Shown here: positions 21,362 through 21,443 of the stretch, in pieces | Layout: each line of letters starts with the position of its first letter | Position numbering within the stretch: position 1 is the first letter of the stretch | DNA from: JBAZOO01 sp041648735 | GTDB taxonomy: Bacteria; Verrucomicrobiota; Lentisphaeria; Oligosphaerales; CAITYL01 | Assembly: GCA_041648735.1 (NCBI GenBank) | Contig: JBAZOO010000043.1 | Span: forward strand, 1 to 21,443 | DNA: 21,443 nucleotides | Direction: 5' to 3' | The notes under the pieces: generated by a model | Told to the model about the DNA's origin: nothing | Database searches by the model: none | Seen by the model: the letters and a program-made list of their open reading frames with translations, nothing else | Made by a program: the position numbers and the translations under genes

Positions 21362-21443
21362 CACGGCCCCCATTTCCGTCGTGCGTAAAATTGGCAAATC
21401 CTTCTTTGTAGTTACTATCAATTATTTGAAAAGTCTGGCGGCC

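Larger units (their letters stand above)
21007..21443. other. Non-coding leader upstream of acsBD
   Basis: These 437 bp contain no gene I can support. They hold a small hairpin (CAAGGC-CTTCA-GCCTTG at 21074-21090), the 93-bp tandem repeats, a 20-bp palindrome and an AT-rich tract at about 21395-21435 where a minus-strand promoter could lie. If so, the acsBD leader would be about 350-400 nt. No -35/-10 pair stands out. Confidence 0.6.

Noticed and set aside
20975..21421. 148-codon minus-strand frame overlapping the acsBD start
   Set aside because: Its repeated peptide comes directly from the 93-bp tandem repeats, and it overlaps the acsBD start in a different frame.

Overview
This GC-rich bacterial window carries two main gene blocks and several small ones, with many palindromic intergenic repeats. 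The best-supported block (about 13.0-21.0 kb, minus strand) encodes part of the carbonyl branch of the Wood-Ljungdahl pathway: an acetyl-CoA synthase fused to the small corrinoid protein subunit (AcsB-AcsD), the large corrinoid protein subunit (AcsC) and the ATP-dependent corrinoid reductive activator (AcsV/RACo). A DUF3786 protein and a small Cys-rich protein follow. No CO dehydrogenase (acsA), methyltransferase (acsE) or nickel-insertion ATPase gene lies in the window; if present they are elsewhere, possibly beyond the right edge. The GC content and intergenic repeat families (GGCATTCCTGCC palindromes, CTGGGG...CCCCAG units, CCGCCTTCAGGCGG hairpins, GACCTATGG tandem units) remind me of Verrucomicrobiota, Kiritimatiellota or Lentisphaerota genomes. 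That taxonomic placement is inference at low to moderate confidence.

Layout from left to right: 1-257, non-coding repeats. 258-1370 (-), serine hydrolase of the beta-lactamase/EstB superfamily. 1371-1953, a gap holding a degraded topoisomerase-type zinc finger and the promoter/operator region of a TetR regulator. 1954-8497 (+), an efflux operon: tetR, periplasmic adaptor lipoprotein, RND pump and outer-membrane factor. 8481-10864 (-), a polyprenyl-synthetase-like protein, a SAM methyltransferase and an exported Cache-like protein. 11107-11403 (+), an RRM RNA-binding protein with a strong terminator. 11706-12493 (-), DUF190 and a CrcB/FluC fluoride channel. 12615-12908 (-), the Cys-rich protein. 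13005-13619 (-), DUF3786. 13873-21006 (-), acsV, acsC and acsBD. 21007-21443, a non-coding leader with 93-bp tandem repeats and a 20-bp palindrome.

How the parts work together: in known acetogens AcsCD carries the methyl group on its cobalamin to the A-cluster of AcsB, and AcsV rescues Co(II) back to Co(I) using ATP. Here AcsB and AcsD are one polypeptide, which would tether the two partners. The junctions inside this operon hold related hairpin arrays, and one copy lies in frame inside acsV with base-pair-preserving changes. The efflux operon is a standard tripartite pump with a local repressor and an inverted repeat overlapping a TATAAT box.
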